Below, in pieces: positions 1 to 8,810 of a stretch of DNA of 46,866 nt. The position numbers were made by a program, and so were the translations under genes. The notes beneath the pieces are model-generated. The model saw only the letters and a program-made list of their open reading frames with translations. It was not told the DNA's origin and did not search any database. Origin of the DNA: Desulfuromonadales bacterium (GTDB lineage Bacteria > Desulfobacterota > Desulfuromonadia > Desulfuromonadales > BM103). The DNA lies in assembly GCA_023701265.1 (NCBI GenBank), contig JAMPXI010000006.1, positions 1-46,866 on the forward strand. Direction: 5' to 3'. Numbering within the stretch: position 1 is the first letter of the stretch; each line of letters begins with the position of its first letter.

Positions 1-1
1 C

Positions 2-208
2 AAATATGGGAATAAACTTGGCCCAAGTGGAAAGCCACAAATAAACATAAAGAAGCATTCAACTGAAAAGCAGGCAAAGGATGCAGCAAGGCAAGAGGGG
101 AAAGGTTCTCCTGTGAAACATCCAACCCCAACTCAGGGCAATAAACATTACCACCCTACAGATAAAACTGGGGAAAAAGCTCCCGGGGGCACTCATCATG
201 AATTTTAA
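2..208 (+). CDS. C-terminal tail of a truncated polymorphic (probably Rhs-type) toxin; 5' end outside window
   Basis: Frame 2 is open from the window edge: ...KYGNKLGPSGKPQINIKKHSTEKQAKDAARQEGKGSPVKHPTPTQGNKHYHPTDKTGEKAPGGTHHEF*. The H(Y)HPTD...G.K.PGGTHHEF ending is typical of contact-dependent/Rhs toxin tips. The next ORF starts inside its 3' end. Confidence 0.6.
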   Translation, partial: KYGNKLGPSGKPQINIKKHSTEKQAKDAARQEGKGSPVKHPTPTQGNKHYHPTDKTGEKAPGGTHHEF

Positions 209-518
209 TAGTACAAATAATGCCATATGGATATCTATGGTTAATGTAAAAGACAGACATAAGCCTGGCTTGCTCGGTGAAGACGTAGTTGGTGCTTATG
301 TAAATATTCTTGCGAGCGCCAATGGCGAAGATGATTTTAAGAATCAAATTATTAACGCGATTAATGATTATGGTCTCGAGTTAATCAGTATTGATGATAT
401 GGATAAGTATTGTAACAGAATAAATAATTATAGTACCGACTCGCATATAAAACTGTTAGCCAAAGAATTAATAAAAACAGGCGGTCTCCGCTTCGGAACA
501 TTTCATGTATATTCGTGA
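198..518 (+). CDS. Putative immunity protein for the truncated upstream toxin
   Basis: 106 aa ORF, AT-rich, start codon overlaps the toxin 3' end by 11 nt; position typical of a toxin/immunity pair. Confidence 0.55.
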   Translation: MNFNSTNNAIWISMVNVKDRHKPGLLGEDVVGAYVNILASANGEDDFKNQIINAINDYGLELISIDDMDKYCNRINNYSTDSHIKLLAKELIKTGGLRFGTFHVYS

Positions 519-585
519 GTTTACACATATGGTGCTTGAAGCAGCATTCACCCGACACTGCCACTTGAACGGACCACCTCAATAG

Positions 586-1503
586 ATGCCGCACCTGCTG
601 CTCAAATCGATAGTGTGGGTTGCTGGATTCCTCAGCCTCCTCGCCACCCAGCCCGCCCTGGCCGAGACCGTCTACTATTACCACACCGATCCGGCCGGCA
701 CGCCGCTGGCCATTACCAACCAGTACGGCGTCAAGACGTGGGAGGCCGACTATCTGCCGTTCGGCGAGGTGTACACGGAAACCGGGGTGGCCAACGACCG
801 CAAGTTCGTGGGCAAGGAGCGGGACGAGGAGAGCCAGCTCGACTACTTCGGGGCGAGATATCACTATGCCAAGATCGGCCGCTTCCTGGCGGTTGATCCG
901 GTGCGGGCGGTGGCCCCTCGGACCGGCCAGTTCAATGCGCAACTTCTTCAGAATCCTCAGCGTCACAATCTCTACAGCTATTCCTTGAACAACAACTACC
1001 GCAACGTCGATGCCGATGGCCGCTTCCCGATGGATACAATCTGGGACATCGGAAATATCGTTTACGATATCGTTACGGGTGACAAAGTTGGCCTGGCGGC
1101 CGATACGGCTGCGCTCGCCATTCCTTATGTACCGGCGGGATTGAGCAAAATTGGGAAAGCAGCAAAAGGAGCGGATAATTTAATTACTGTGCGAACTTAC
1201 ACCAACGCTACGGGCCGTGAAGGGATTACAAACAGCGGCACGTTGCGTGCAGACACTTGGGTAACGCTGCCGGGGGAAATGCCTGCAAAGGCAGGTCATG
1301 TACAAATTGAAAAAATATTGGAGATTCAGCCTGGAAGAGGTGAACATTTTCTTGAATTTCAAGTCCCAGCCTCGAATCTTCGTGTCCCCGCAAATGGCTC
1401 AAGAACCTCAGGCGGTGCTATGCAATTTCAGCTAAATAAACCCGTTCAGATTGACCCGAGCAAATTCAGCCGCCCGCTCGGTAGGCCGAGAGGTGAAAAA
1501 TGA
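586..1503 (+). CDS. Mini-Rhs toxin 1: signal peptide + Rhs-associated core + pretoxin segment + ART/HYD1-like C-terminal domain
   Basis: N-terminal LLATQPALA signal peptide, core ETVYYYHTDPAGTPLAITNQYGVKTWEADYLPFGEVYTETG..NDRKFVGKERDEESQLDYFGARYHYAKIGRFLAVDPV..YSYSLNNNYRNVDADG, then TVRTYTNATGREGITNSGTLRADTWVTLPG..., resembling HYD1-type ADP-ribosyltransferase toxins. Confidence 0.75.
   Translation: MPHLLLKSIVWVAGFLSLLATQPALAETVYYYHTDPAGTPLAITNQYGVKTWEADYLPFGEVYTETGVANDRKFVGKERDEESQLDYFGARYHYAKIGRFLAVDPVRAVAPRTGQFNAQLLQNPQRHNLYSYSLNNNYRNVDADGRFPMDTIWDIGNIVYDIVTGDKVGLAADTAALAIPYVPAGLSKIGKAAKGADNLITVRTYTNATGREGITNSGTLRADTWVTLPGEMPAKAGHVQIEKILEIQPGRGEHFLEFQVPASNLRVPANGSRTSGGAMQFQLNKPVQIDPSKFSRPLGRPRGEK
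636..1017 (+). repeat. Rhs core DNA repeat, copy 1
   Basis: Near-identical nucleotide block from cctcctcgccaccca through the core, shared with copies at 1953, 3313 and 4492. Confidence 0.85.
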
Positions 1504-1868
1504 AAATAAAATGTTCAACCTGTGGACACGTTGCAAAAATATCACAAAAATATCAGTATCATGCGGGGTTCAGCAATCGTGCTTTTCTTTATTGCGACAC
1601 TTGTTCGGCAATCCTTGAGTTTGATCCTTATAACACTAGATACACAGCAATCGTTGGTGATAAACATCCTTGGTCGCTATCCCCAGAGGAAAAAATACGT
1701 GTGGAAGACGCTCTGAAACCATGCGTCAATGGCGGTCGTTTTCGTTTCGGTATGCTTCCGCGGTGTCCTTCATGTAACGAACCGTTACCCGACTTGCTCA
1801 AAGACGATATTCACTTTGTTGAGATCGGGAAAGTTATAGATGCTGACAAAGAAGATGTGTGGAGCTAA
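1500..1868 (+). CDS. Putative immunity protein with two CxxC zinc-ribbon-like pairs (cognate of mini-Rhs 1)
   Basis: 4-nt ATGA overlap with the upstream toxin gene; protein has CSTC, CDTC and CPSC motifs. Confidence 0.55.
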   Translation: MKIKCSTCGHVAKISQKYQYHAGFSNRAFLYCDTCSAILEFDPYNTRYTAIVGDKHPWSLSPEEKIRVEDALKPCVNGGRFRFGMLPRCPSCNEPLPDLLKDDIHFVEIGKVIDADKEDVWS

Positions 1869-1905
1869 GCGACAAACCTCGCCTGAACAGAACGGGCCTG
1901 AAGCG

Positions 1906-2820
1906 ATGGCTATCAAATTACTCAAAACGATCTCGGGGATTGCTCTCCTCTGCCTCCTCGCCACCCAACCCGCTCTGGCCGAAACCGTCTACTACTACCA
2001 CACCGACCCGGTCGGCACGCCGCTGGCGATGACCGATAGTAAAGGTATCAAGGTGTGGGAAGCCGATTACCTGCCGTTCGGCGAGGTATATATGGAAACC
2101 GGTGCGGTCAACGACCGGAAGTTCGTGGGGAAGGAGCGGGACGAGGAAAGTCAACTCGACTACTTCGGGGCGCGCTACCACTACGCCAAGATAGGGCGGT
2201 TCCTGGCGCCGGACCCGGTGCGGGCGGTGGATGTCAACACCGGGAGGATCAATGCCCAGGTGCTGGCAGACCCCCAAGGAGGCAATGTTTATGCGTATTC
2301 GCTGAACAATCCGTATAGTGTTGTCGATCCTGACGGTCGCAGTCCGCTATATACGCCAAATGATGGCCAGATTGGTCTCTATGCAGGGGGAGGCGGGGGC
2401 GGGGGCTATAAAGTTGTTAGGCCAATCACTAATCCGAGACAGCTTCTGCCTGCGCCAAAACCAGGAGTTTCGTCTCCTCACACAGAGGGCGGTGAGCTTG
2501 TATCGTTCAGGGTAGGGCGTGGTGGAATGGATTTGCCTCGCGGGAGAGCGCATGGTGATGGTTCACCCGCAGGGGGGTTCCTTTCAGAAACGCCAATACC
2601 AAATCAAGGTTATGTTCGCAGCCAGTTGGCAACGAAGCCCGAATGGAGTTCGGCCACAAAGGTGTCTGATGCACATGTCCCAGAAGGGGTTGTGTTACAG
2701 AGAAGTGTTGCGGGGCCGCAGGGCTACGGTCATCCTGGCGGCGGAGTTCAGTTAGAAATTCTAAATGCTGCCGATAAAGCCAGAATTGTTTATTCTAACA
2801 CGAAGAAATTGGGGCGGTAA
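1906..2820 (+). CDS. Mini-Rhs toxin 2: signal peptide + Rhs core + Gly-rich linker + uncharacterised toxin domain
   Basis: Start taken at MAIKLLKTISGIALLCLLATQPALA rather than the longer ORF start at 1840; Rhs core, then VDPDGRSPLY, GGGGGGG linker, and a C-terminus unlike the other cassettes. Confidence 0.7.
   Translation: MAIKLLKTISGIALLCLLATQPALAETVYYYHTDPVGTPLAMTDSKGIKVWEADYLPFGEVYMETGAVNDRKFVGKERDEESQLDYFGARYHYAKIGRFLAPDPVRAVDVNTGRINAQVLADPQGGNVYAYSLNNPYSVVDPDGRSPLYTPNDGQIGLYAGGGGGGGYKVVRPITNPRQLLPAPKPGVSSPHTEGGELVSFRVGRGGMDLPRGRAHGDGSPAGGFLSETPIPNQGYVRSQLATKPEWSSATKVSDAHVPEGVVLQRSVAGPQGYGHPGGGVQLEILNAADKARIVYSNTKKLGR
1953..2340 (+). repeat. Rhs core DNA repeat, copy 2
   Basis: See copy 1; closest to copy 3 in its 3' half (GTGGATGTCAACACCGGGAGGATCAATG). 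Confidence 0.85.
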
Positions 2821-2822
2821 TT

Positions 2823-3173
2823 ATGTTGAAAGATTTCAAATGGAAAAGAGGTAGTGACCATATAATATTAAATGGGAACGAACTCATTGTTGAATGTGAA
2901 TTGTTATGGGCATGCATTCTTCCAGGTGACAATAATATTTGTCTTATATTCATGTTTAACGAATTTACTTACAAAGATAAATGTAACGTTATTATCGTTG
3001 ATAAATCAGGAAAGTTTATTCATCGCCTCAATGTTCGTGATGGGTTTAATTACGTGCAATTTGTAGGCTGTGAAACAACGAACAATGAATTGTACCTACT
3101 TGGGGCAGATGAATATAAATATAATGTCAATCTATCAGATTTTAGTGTCTTAAATAAGAGCTATTATAGATAA
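2823..3173 (+). CDS. Putative immunity protein (cognate of mini-Rhs 2)
   Basis: 116 aa AT-rich ORF starting 2 nt after the toxin stop; no recognised family. Confidence 0.5.
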   Translation: MLKDFKWKRGSDHIILNGNELIVECELLWACILPGDNNICLIFMFNEFTYKDKCNVIIVDKSGKFIHRLNVRDGFNYVQFVGCETTNNELYLLGADEYKYNVNLSDFSVLNKSYYR

Positions 3174-3265
3174 TTTGCTCAGATGAGACGGGGTTGCCTT
3201 GTCAGTCAAACACCGCAACTCTTAGTGTGGAATACGAAGCTTCTTCCTATTATTTAGGAAAGTCT

Positions 3266-4108
3266 ATGCACAAATTAGTTTCTGTAACGGCATGGCTCGT
3301 TTTTTCCCTCTGTCTCCTCGCCGCCCAACCCGCCCTGGCCGAAACCGTCTACTACTACCACACCGACCCGGCCGGCACGCCGCTGGCCATCACTAACCAG
3401 TATGGCGTCAAGATCTGGGAGGCCGACTATCTGCCGTTCGGCGAGGTGTACACGGAAACCGGAGTGGCCAACGACCGCAAGTTCGTGGGCAAGGAGCGAG
3501 ACGAGGAGAGCAATCTCGATTACTTCGGCGCGCGTTACCACTACGCCAAGATCGGGCGGTTCCTGGCACCGGACCCGGTGCGGGCGGTGGATGTCAACAC
3601 CGGGAGGATCAATGGCCAGGTGCTGGCAGATCCCCAGCGTGGCAATGTTTATGCGTATTCGCTGAACAACCCCTACAAATACGTGGATAAGGATGGAGAA
3701 TTTGCCCAATTGGCATTGCTACCAATAGTTGAGTGGGGATTGCCGGCTCTTATTTCATTGCTGAGTGTTAAGGCTGCAAACGATACATATAGGGCGTTTA
3801 ATGAAAGCAACGGCACTAAAAATAAAGATTTGCCCGCATCAAAAACGAACATCGGGAAAGATCAACCACCCCCGAAAGAAATTGAAGGGATTCCAGACCT
3901 AAGCCCTACAAAGCCCAAGACCCCCGTTCAGGGTGGAGGTGGTCTCCGGAAGCGGTGGAAAGACAATGATGGAAATATTTATGAGTGGGACAGGCAGCAT
4001 GGTACTCTTGAAAAATACAACAAAAAGGGAAAGCACTTAGGCGAATACAATCCAAAAACGGGTGAACAAACGAAAAAACCAAATAAATCAAGGAAAGTCG
4101 AACCATAA
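3266..4108 (+). CDS. Mini-Rhs toxin 3: signal peptide + Rhs core + colicin E3-like 16S rRNase domain
   Basis: C-terminus GGGGLRKRWKDNDGNIYEWDRQHGTLEKYNKKGKHLGEYNPKTGEQTKKPNKSRKVEP matches the colicin E3/cloacin cytotoxic domain pattern (YEWDxQHGxLExY...GxHLGxxxPKTGxQ...). Start at MHKLVSVTAWLVFSLCLLAAQPALA. Confidence 0.85.
   Translation: MHKLVSVTAWLVFSLCLLAAQPALAETVYYYHTDPAGTPLAITNQYGVKIWEADYLPFGEVYTETGVANDRKFVGKERDEESNLDYFGARYHYAKIGRFLAPDPVRAVDVNTGRINGQVLADPQRGNVYAYSLNNPYKYVDKDGEFAQLALLPIVEWGLPALISLLSVKAANDTYRAFNESNGTKNKDLPASKTNIGKDQPPPKEIEGIPDLSPTKPKTPVQGGGGLRKRWKDNDGNIYEWDRQHGTLEKYNKKGKHLGEYNPKTGEQTKKPNKSRKVEP
3313..3697 (+). repeat. Rhs core DNA repeat, copy 3
   Basis: See copy 1. Confidence 0.85.
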
Positions 4109-4356
4109 TGAACAATTCTGCCAATGAAATAGAGAGAGTCGTTCGCGGCTATGAAATAAATGGTGATAAATTTCTAACAGAGATACGGCTTGCCAAAATA
4201 TCACTTGAAGAACTGCGCAAGATATTTAACATAACGAGTGATGATAATGTGCTTGATTGTTATAAAATTGGAGAAAATGAGTATTGCGAATTAAGGGATT
4301 ATATTGAAGGTGATTTAGATTTTGAATATGCTGAATATTTCTTGGAAGTAAAGTAG
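4108..4356 (+). CDS. Putative immunity protein to the colicin E3-like toxin (DUF7683-like)
   Basis: TAATG 1-nt overlap with the toxin; 82 aa acidic protein with ..EELRKIF.....DCYKI......EYFLEVK pattern. Confidence 0.6.
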   Translation: MNNSANEIERVVRGYEINGDKFLTEIRLAKISLEELRKIFNITSDDNVLDCYKIGENEYCELRDYIEGDLDFEYAEYFLEVK

Positions 4357-4444
4357 TTTGTCCAGAGTACACAAAAACTGTACAGAGATAGTATTCACCT
4401 GACACTGCCGCCCCTGATGGTGTGCCTGGGGTAGAGGAGTTCCG

Positions 4445-5329
4445 ATGAATAAATTTGTCCAATATCTGATTGGCATTCTTCTCGCCTTCTGCCTCCTCGC
4501 CACCCAGTCCGCCTTGGCCGAAACCGTCTACTACTACCACACCGACCCGGCCGGCACGCCGCTAGCCATCACTAACCAGTATGGCGTCAAGGCGTGGGAG
4601 GCCGACTACCTGCCGTTCGGCGAGGTGTATTCGGAATCCGGCACGGCCAACGACCGCAAGTTCGTGGGCAAGGAGCGGGACGAGGAGAGCAATCTCGACT
4701 ACTTCGGAGCCCGCTACCACTACGCCAAGATTGGCCGCTTTCTGGCGCCGGACCCGGTACGGGCGGTTTCTCCGCAGACCGGGCAGGTCAACGCGAAAAT
4801 CTTGAAAAACCCCCAACGGCACAACCGCTACAGCTACTCCCTGAACAACAGCTACCGCAACGTCGACCTTGACGGTCGAATCCCGATCGATACTATCTGG
4901 GACATCGGAAATATCGTTTACGATATCGCGACGGGCGATAAGGTTGGATTGGCGGCCGATACGGCTGCGCTCGCCATTCCTTATGTGCCGGCAGGATTGA
5001 GCAAAGTTGGGAAAGTTGCAAAAGTAGCGAATATTACAGATAACACTGCAAATAGCGCAGTTGATGCGCTCAAATTGAAAAAATCTCTTGCAAGTGAATC
5101 TCAAATGAGAGGTGCCGGCAGAATTATTGCGGGAGCTGGTGGACCAAAGCCATTTCGAGATGCTACGCGTGTTTCTGAACAGTATGGAGGAGGTCCTTCT
5201 GATTGGGTAAAGAAATCAAGTTCGTCTTACACTGCTCCTGATGGCGCCAAATTTGAAACCCATTGGGTCGAAAGCATAACGTCTGGGCAACGTGTCGAGC
5301 ATAAAACCAAGATTAATGGAGCCGACTGA
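4445..5329 (+). CDS. Mini-Rhs toxin 4: signal peptide + Rhs core + pretoxin segment + uncharacterised toxin domain
   Basis: MNKFVQYLIGILLAFCLLATQSALA signal peptide, Rhs core, DTIWDIGNIVYDIATGDKVGLAADTAALAIPYVPAGLSKVGKVAK segment shared with cassette 1, then unique FRDATRVSEQYGGGPSDWVKKSSSSYTAPDGAKFETHWVESITSGQRVEHKTKI. Confidence 0.75.
   Translation: MNKFVQYLIGILLAFCLLATQSALAETVYYYHTDPAGTPLAITNQYGVKAWEADYLPFGEVYSESGTANDRKFVGKERDEESNLDYFGARYHYAKIGRFLAPDPVRAVSPQTGQVNAKILKNPQRHNRYSYSLNNSYRNVDLDGRIPIDTIWDIGNIVYDIATGDKVGLAADTAALAIPYVPAGLSKVGKVAKVANITDNTANSAVDALKLKKSLASESQMRGAGRIIAGAGGPKPFRDATRVSEQYGGGPSDWVKKSSSSYTAPDGAKFETHWVESITSGQRVEHKTKINGAD
4492..4875 (+). repeat. Rhs core DNA repeat, copy 4
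   Basis: See copy 1; 3' half closest to copy 1. Confidence 0.85.
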
Positions 5330-5673
5330 TGCAAAATTCACAAGATTATCAATCGGCAAAACGTTCCGAATTAATAACAATTGCATCTTCGATGATCGAT
5401 GGGAATTTACATCTTATCGAAGGGGTTCGTAAGGTCTGCTCCTTGAGGCACTCTATTGGGCAACCAGAAAGCGAATTGTTCCTGTTGTTTCGCGCCGTCG
5501 ATTCGGAAACTGATCATTATCCTCTAGGTGATGCGCGACAACATTTTGCGGATGATTATTTGCACAAATTAGACGCTGAAATGAGTGAGTATCTTGCTGA
5601 CACTAAAGAAGAAATTCTTTCAGCGTGCAGGACGATCATTCAAATCTTTTCTGAAACTTCACAGGGAAAGTAA
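5329..5673 (+). CDS. Putative immunity protein (cognate of mini-Rhs 4; possibly DUF2489-like)
   Basis: TGATG overlap with the toxin stop; LIEGVRKVCSLRHSIG...AVDSETDHYPLGDAR pattern. Confidence 0.55.
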   Translation: MQNSQDYQSAKRSELITIASSMIDGNLHLIEGVRKVCSLRHSIGQPESELFLLFRAVDSETDHYPLGDARQHFADDYLHKLDAEMSEYLADTKEEILSACRTIIQIFSETSQGK

Positions 5674-5788
5674 CATGTTGACGCTGTTATCCCTAATGGG
5701 GGGCAGATTTCAGTCAGCAAGCGTCTGCCCGCCAATAAGATATAGTATTGATATTGCATGATAATGCAATTATAAGTATGTCTTTATG

Positions 5789-5830
5789 AACAGCAGAAGG
5801 CCCGGCATTGCTGCCGGGCCTTTCGCTGTT
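5789..5830. terminator. Strong hairpin between the toxin array and gdhA
   Basis: AACAGC agAAGGCCCGGCA ttgc TGCCGGGCCTTT c GCTGTT; nested perfect arms, consistent with a bidirectional terminator. Confidence 0.75.
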
Positions 5831-5850
5831 GCCGGTATAATTCTCAGTTC

Positions 5851-7248
<1,398 letters not shown>

Positions 7249-7445
7249 TCACGGGAGTAATGGCAAGTTACGTGCCGATCCTGATTTCGTCGGGTTTATT
7301 TTGTAAGAAGCTGATATTGTTAGGGAGTTTTAAGCGATGCCGGGTGTGGATGCCGCTCGTCACGCGAGAGGTGGAGTACACAGAATACTCAGAGCGTTAC
7401 TCTGTTTGATACTCATATTGGTAACGAAAGGCCCGGGAGGGAGTG

Positions 7446-7949
7446 CTAACGAGCCCAGAGACCGACGCCACGATTTTTTGCCCTGGCTTCGGCGGCGAGA
7501 AAGTCCTGCTTTAAATCGATGGGGAAGCGGCGATAGACGATAACCAGACCTTCTTCAAGGAGCACGCGGTTGAGCAGTCGCCCGTCGGGCAGGTGGACGT
7601 AAGCCAGCAGCCGGCCATGACGGTCTCGCCGGGTATTGTCGAAGGTCAGGGTGACCTGACGGCCTTTGACATTGTGGAGGCCCCAGGCCAGTCCGGCGCC
7701 GTGGATTGATCGCAGCCGTTTTTGGGCGATGCCGAGTCCGGTGAAGTTCCGGTCGCGGTCGGAATTTGCCTTTTCCGGGGCGTCGACGCCGAGCAGTCGC
7801 ACCTTGCCGTGTGGAGCGACATCAAAGGTGTCGGCGTCATAGACCCAATTGACGGTGCCGGTCAGCGATGCCGGGATCTCGGCGGCAACGACCGTCTGGC
7901 CAGTCAGCAGCCCGACGGTGACGAAGAGCAGTCCGATGGTGCGAAGCAT
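7446..7949 (-). CDS. Secreted thermonuclease (SNase-like) family protein
   Basis: Signal peptide plus VYDADTFDV..GKVRLLGVDAPE...RDRHGRLLAYVHLPDGRLLNRVLLEEGL. Confidence 0.9.
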   Translation of the reverse strand: MLRTIGLLFVTVGLLTGQTVVAAEIPASLTGTVNWVYDADTFDVAPHGKVRLLGVDAPEKANSDRDRNFTGLGIAQKRLRSIHGAGLAWGLHNVKGRQVTLTFDNTRRDRHGRLLAYVHLPDGRLLNRVLLEEGLVIVYRRFPIDLKQDFLAAEARAKNRGVGLWAR

Positions 7950-7952
7950 GGG

Positions 7953-8777
7953 TCAGGGGTGGGGTGCGCTGGTAATTCCGGCGTTCATGCTGCCGGAACG
8001 GTATCCTTCGAGATCAAGGGCGACATAGGTAAATCCGGCGGCCTTGCAGGCAGCAACCAGGGCGCGGCGAAGTTCCGGTTCGAGCAGGCGCGACATCTCG
8101 CCGGGGTCAATTTCGATGCGTGCCGTTTCGTCATGATAACGAACCCGGAATGTACCGAAACCGCGTTCGCGCAAAAAGCTCTCGCACTGATCGACCTGAT
8201 GCAGACGCTCGGCGGTGATCTGCGTGCCATAGGGAAAGCGCGATGCCAGACAGGCAAACGGCTGTTTGTCGGCGGTGGGCAGGCCGGCACGGCGGCTCAA
8301 TTCGCGGATCTCGTCCTTGGTCAGGCCGACTTCGAGCAGGGGGGAGCGGATGCCCAGTTCAATGGCGGCTTCGTGTCCGGGGCGGAAATCCGACAGGTCG
8401 TCGAGGTTGGCGCCGTCAAGGACCGCAGCCAGTCCCAGGTCCCTGGCCTTGGCCACGCACAGGCCAAACAGTTCATGCTTGCAATGGTAGCAGCGGCGTG
8501 GCGGGTTGTCGGCAAATCCGGGGATCTCCAATTCGTTGCTGTCGATGACGACCTGGCGGATCCCCAGCTGCCGGGCCAGGCGCGTGCTTTCGGCGAATTC
8601 ATGTTCGGGGTAGGTCGGCGAGGTGGCGGTCAGGGCGACGACTTTCTCCGGGCCGAGAGCCTGACGCGCCGCCCAGAGCAGAAAGGTCGAATCGACGCCG
8701 CCCGAAAAGGCAACCAGTGCCGATCCCAACTCCGCGAGGAGGTCTTGCAACTGCTGCAGTTTGCTGTCGATTGACAT
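7953..8777 (-). CDS. larE: ATP-dependent sacrificial sulfur transferase LarE
   Basis: N-terminal SGGVDSTFLLWAA PP-loop; PPRRCYHCKHELF; GANLDDLSDFRPG; overall LarE pattern. Confidence 0.92.
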   Translation of the reverse strand: MSIDSKLQQLQDLLAELGSALVAFSGGVDSTFLLWAARQALGPEKVVALTATSPTYPEHEFAESTRLARQLGIRQVVIDSNELEIPGFADNPPRRCYHCKHELFGLCVAKARDLGLAAVLDGANLDDLSDFRPGHEAAIELGIRSPLLEVGLTKDEIRELSRRAGLPTADKQPFACLASRFPYGTQITAERLHQVDQCESFLRERGFGTFRVRYHDETARIEIDPGEMSRLLEPELRRALVAACKAAGFTYVALDLEGYRSGSMNAGITSAPHP

Positions 8778-8810
8778 GGTGGCGGATAATATTCCTTGGC
8801 CGGTGGCTGC

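Noticed and set aside
385-966. 193 aa minus-strand ORF over the first Rhs core (and similar minus ORFs at 1918-2277, 3275-3709, 4562-5104)
   Set aside because: Shadow ORFs antisense to the conserved Rhs core; they repeat only because the sense core is repeated.
636-4875. The four core repeats as a possible transposon or CRISPR-like array
   Set aside because: Repeats are coding (Rhs core), ~1.2-1.4 kb apart, with no terminal inverted repeats or transposase.
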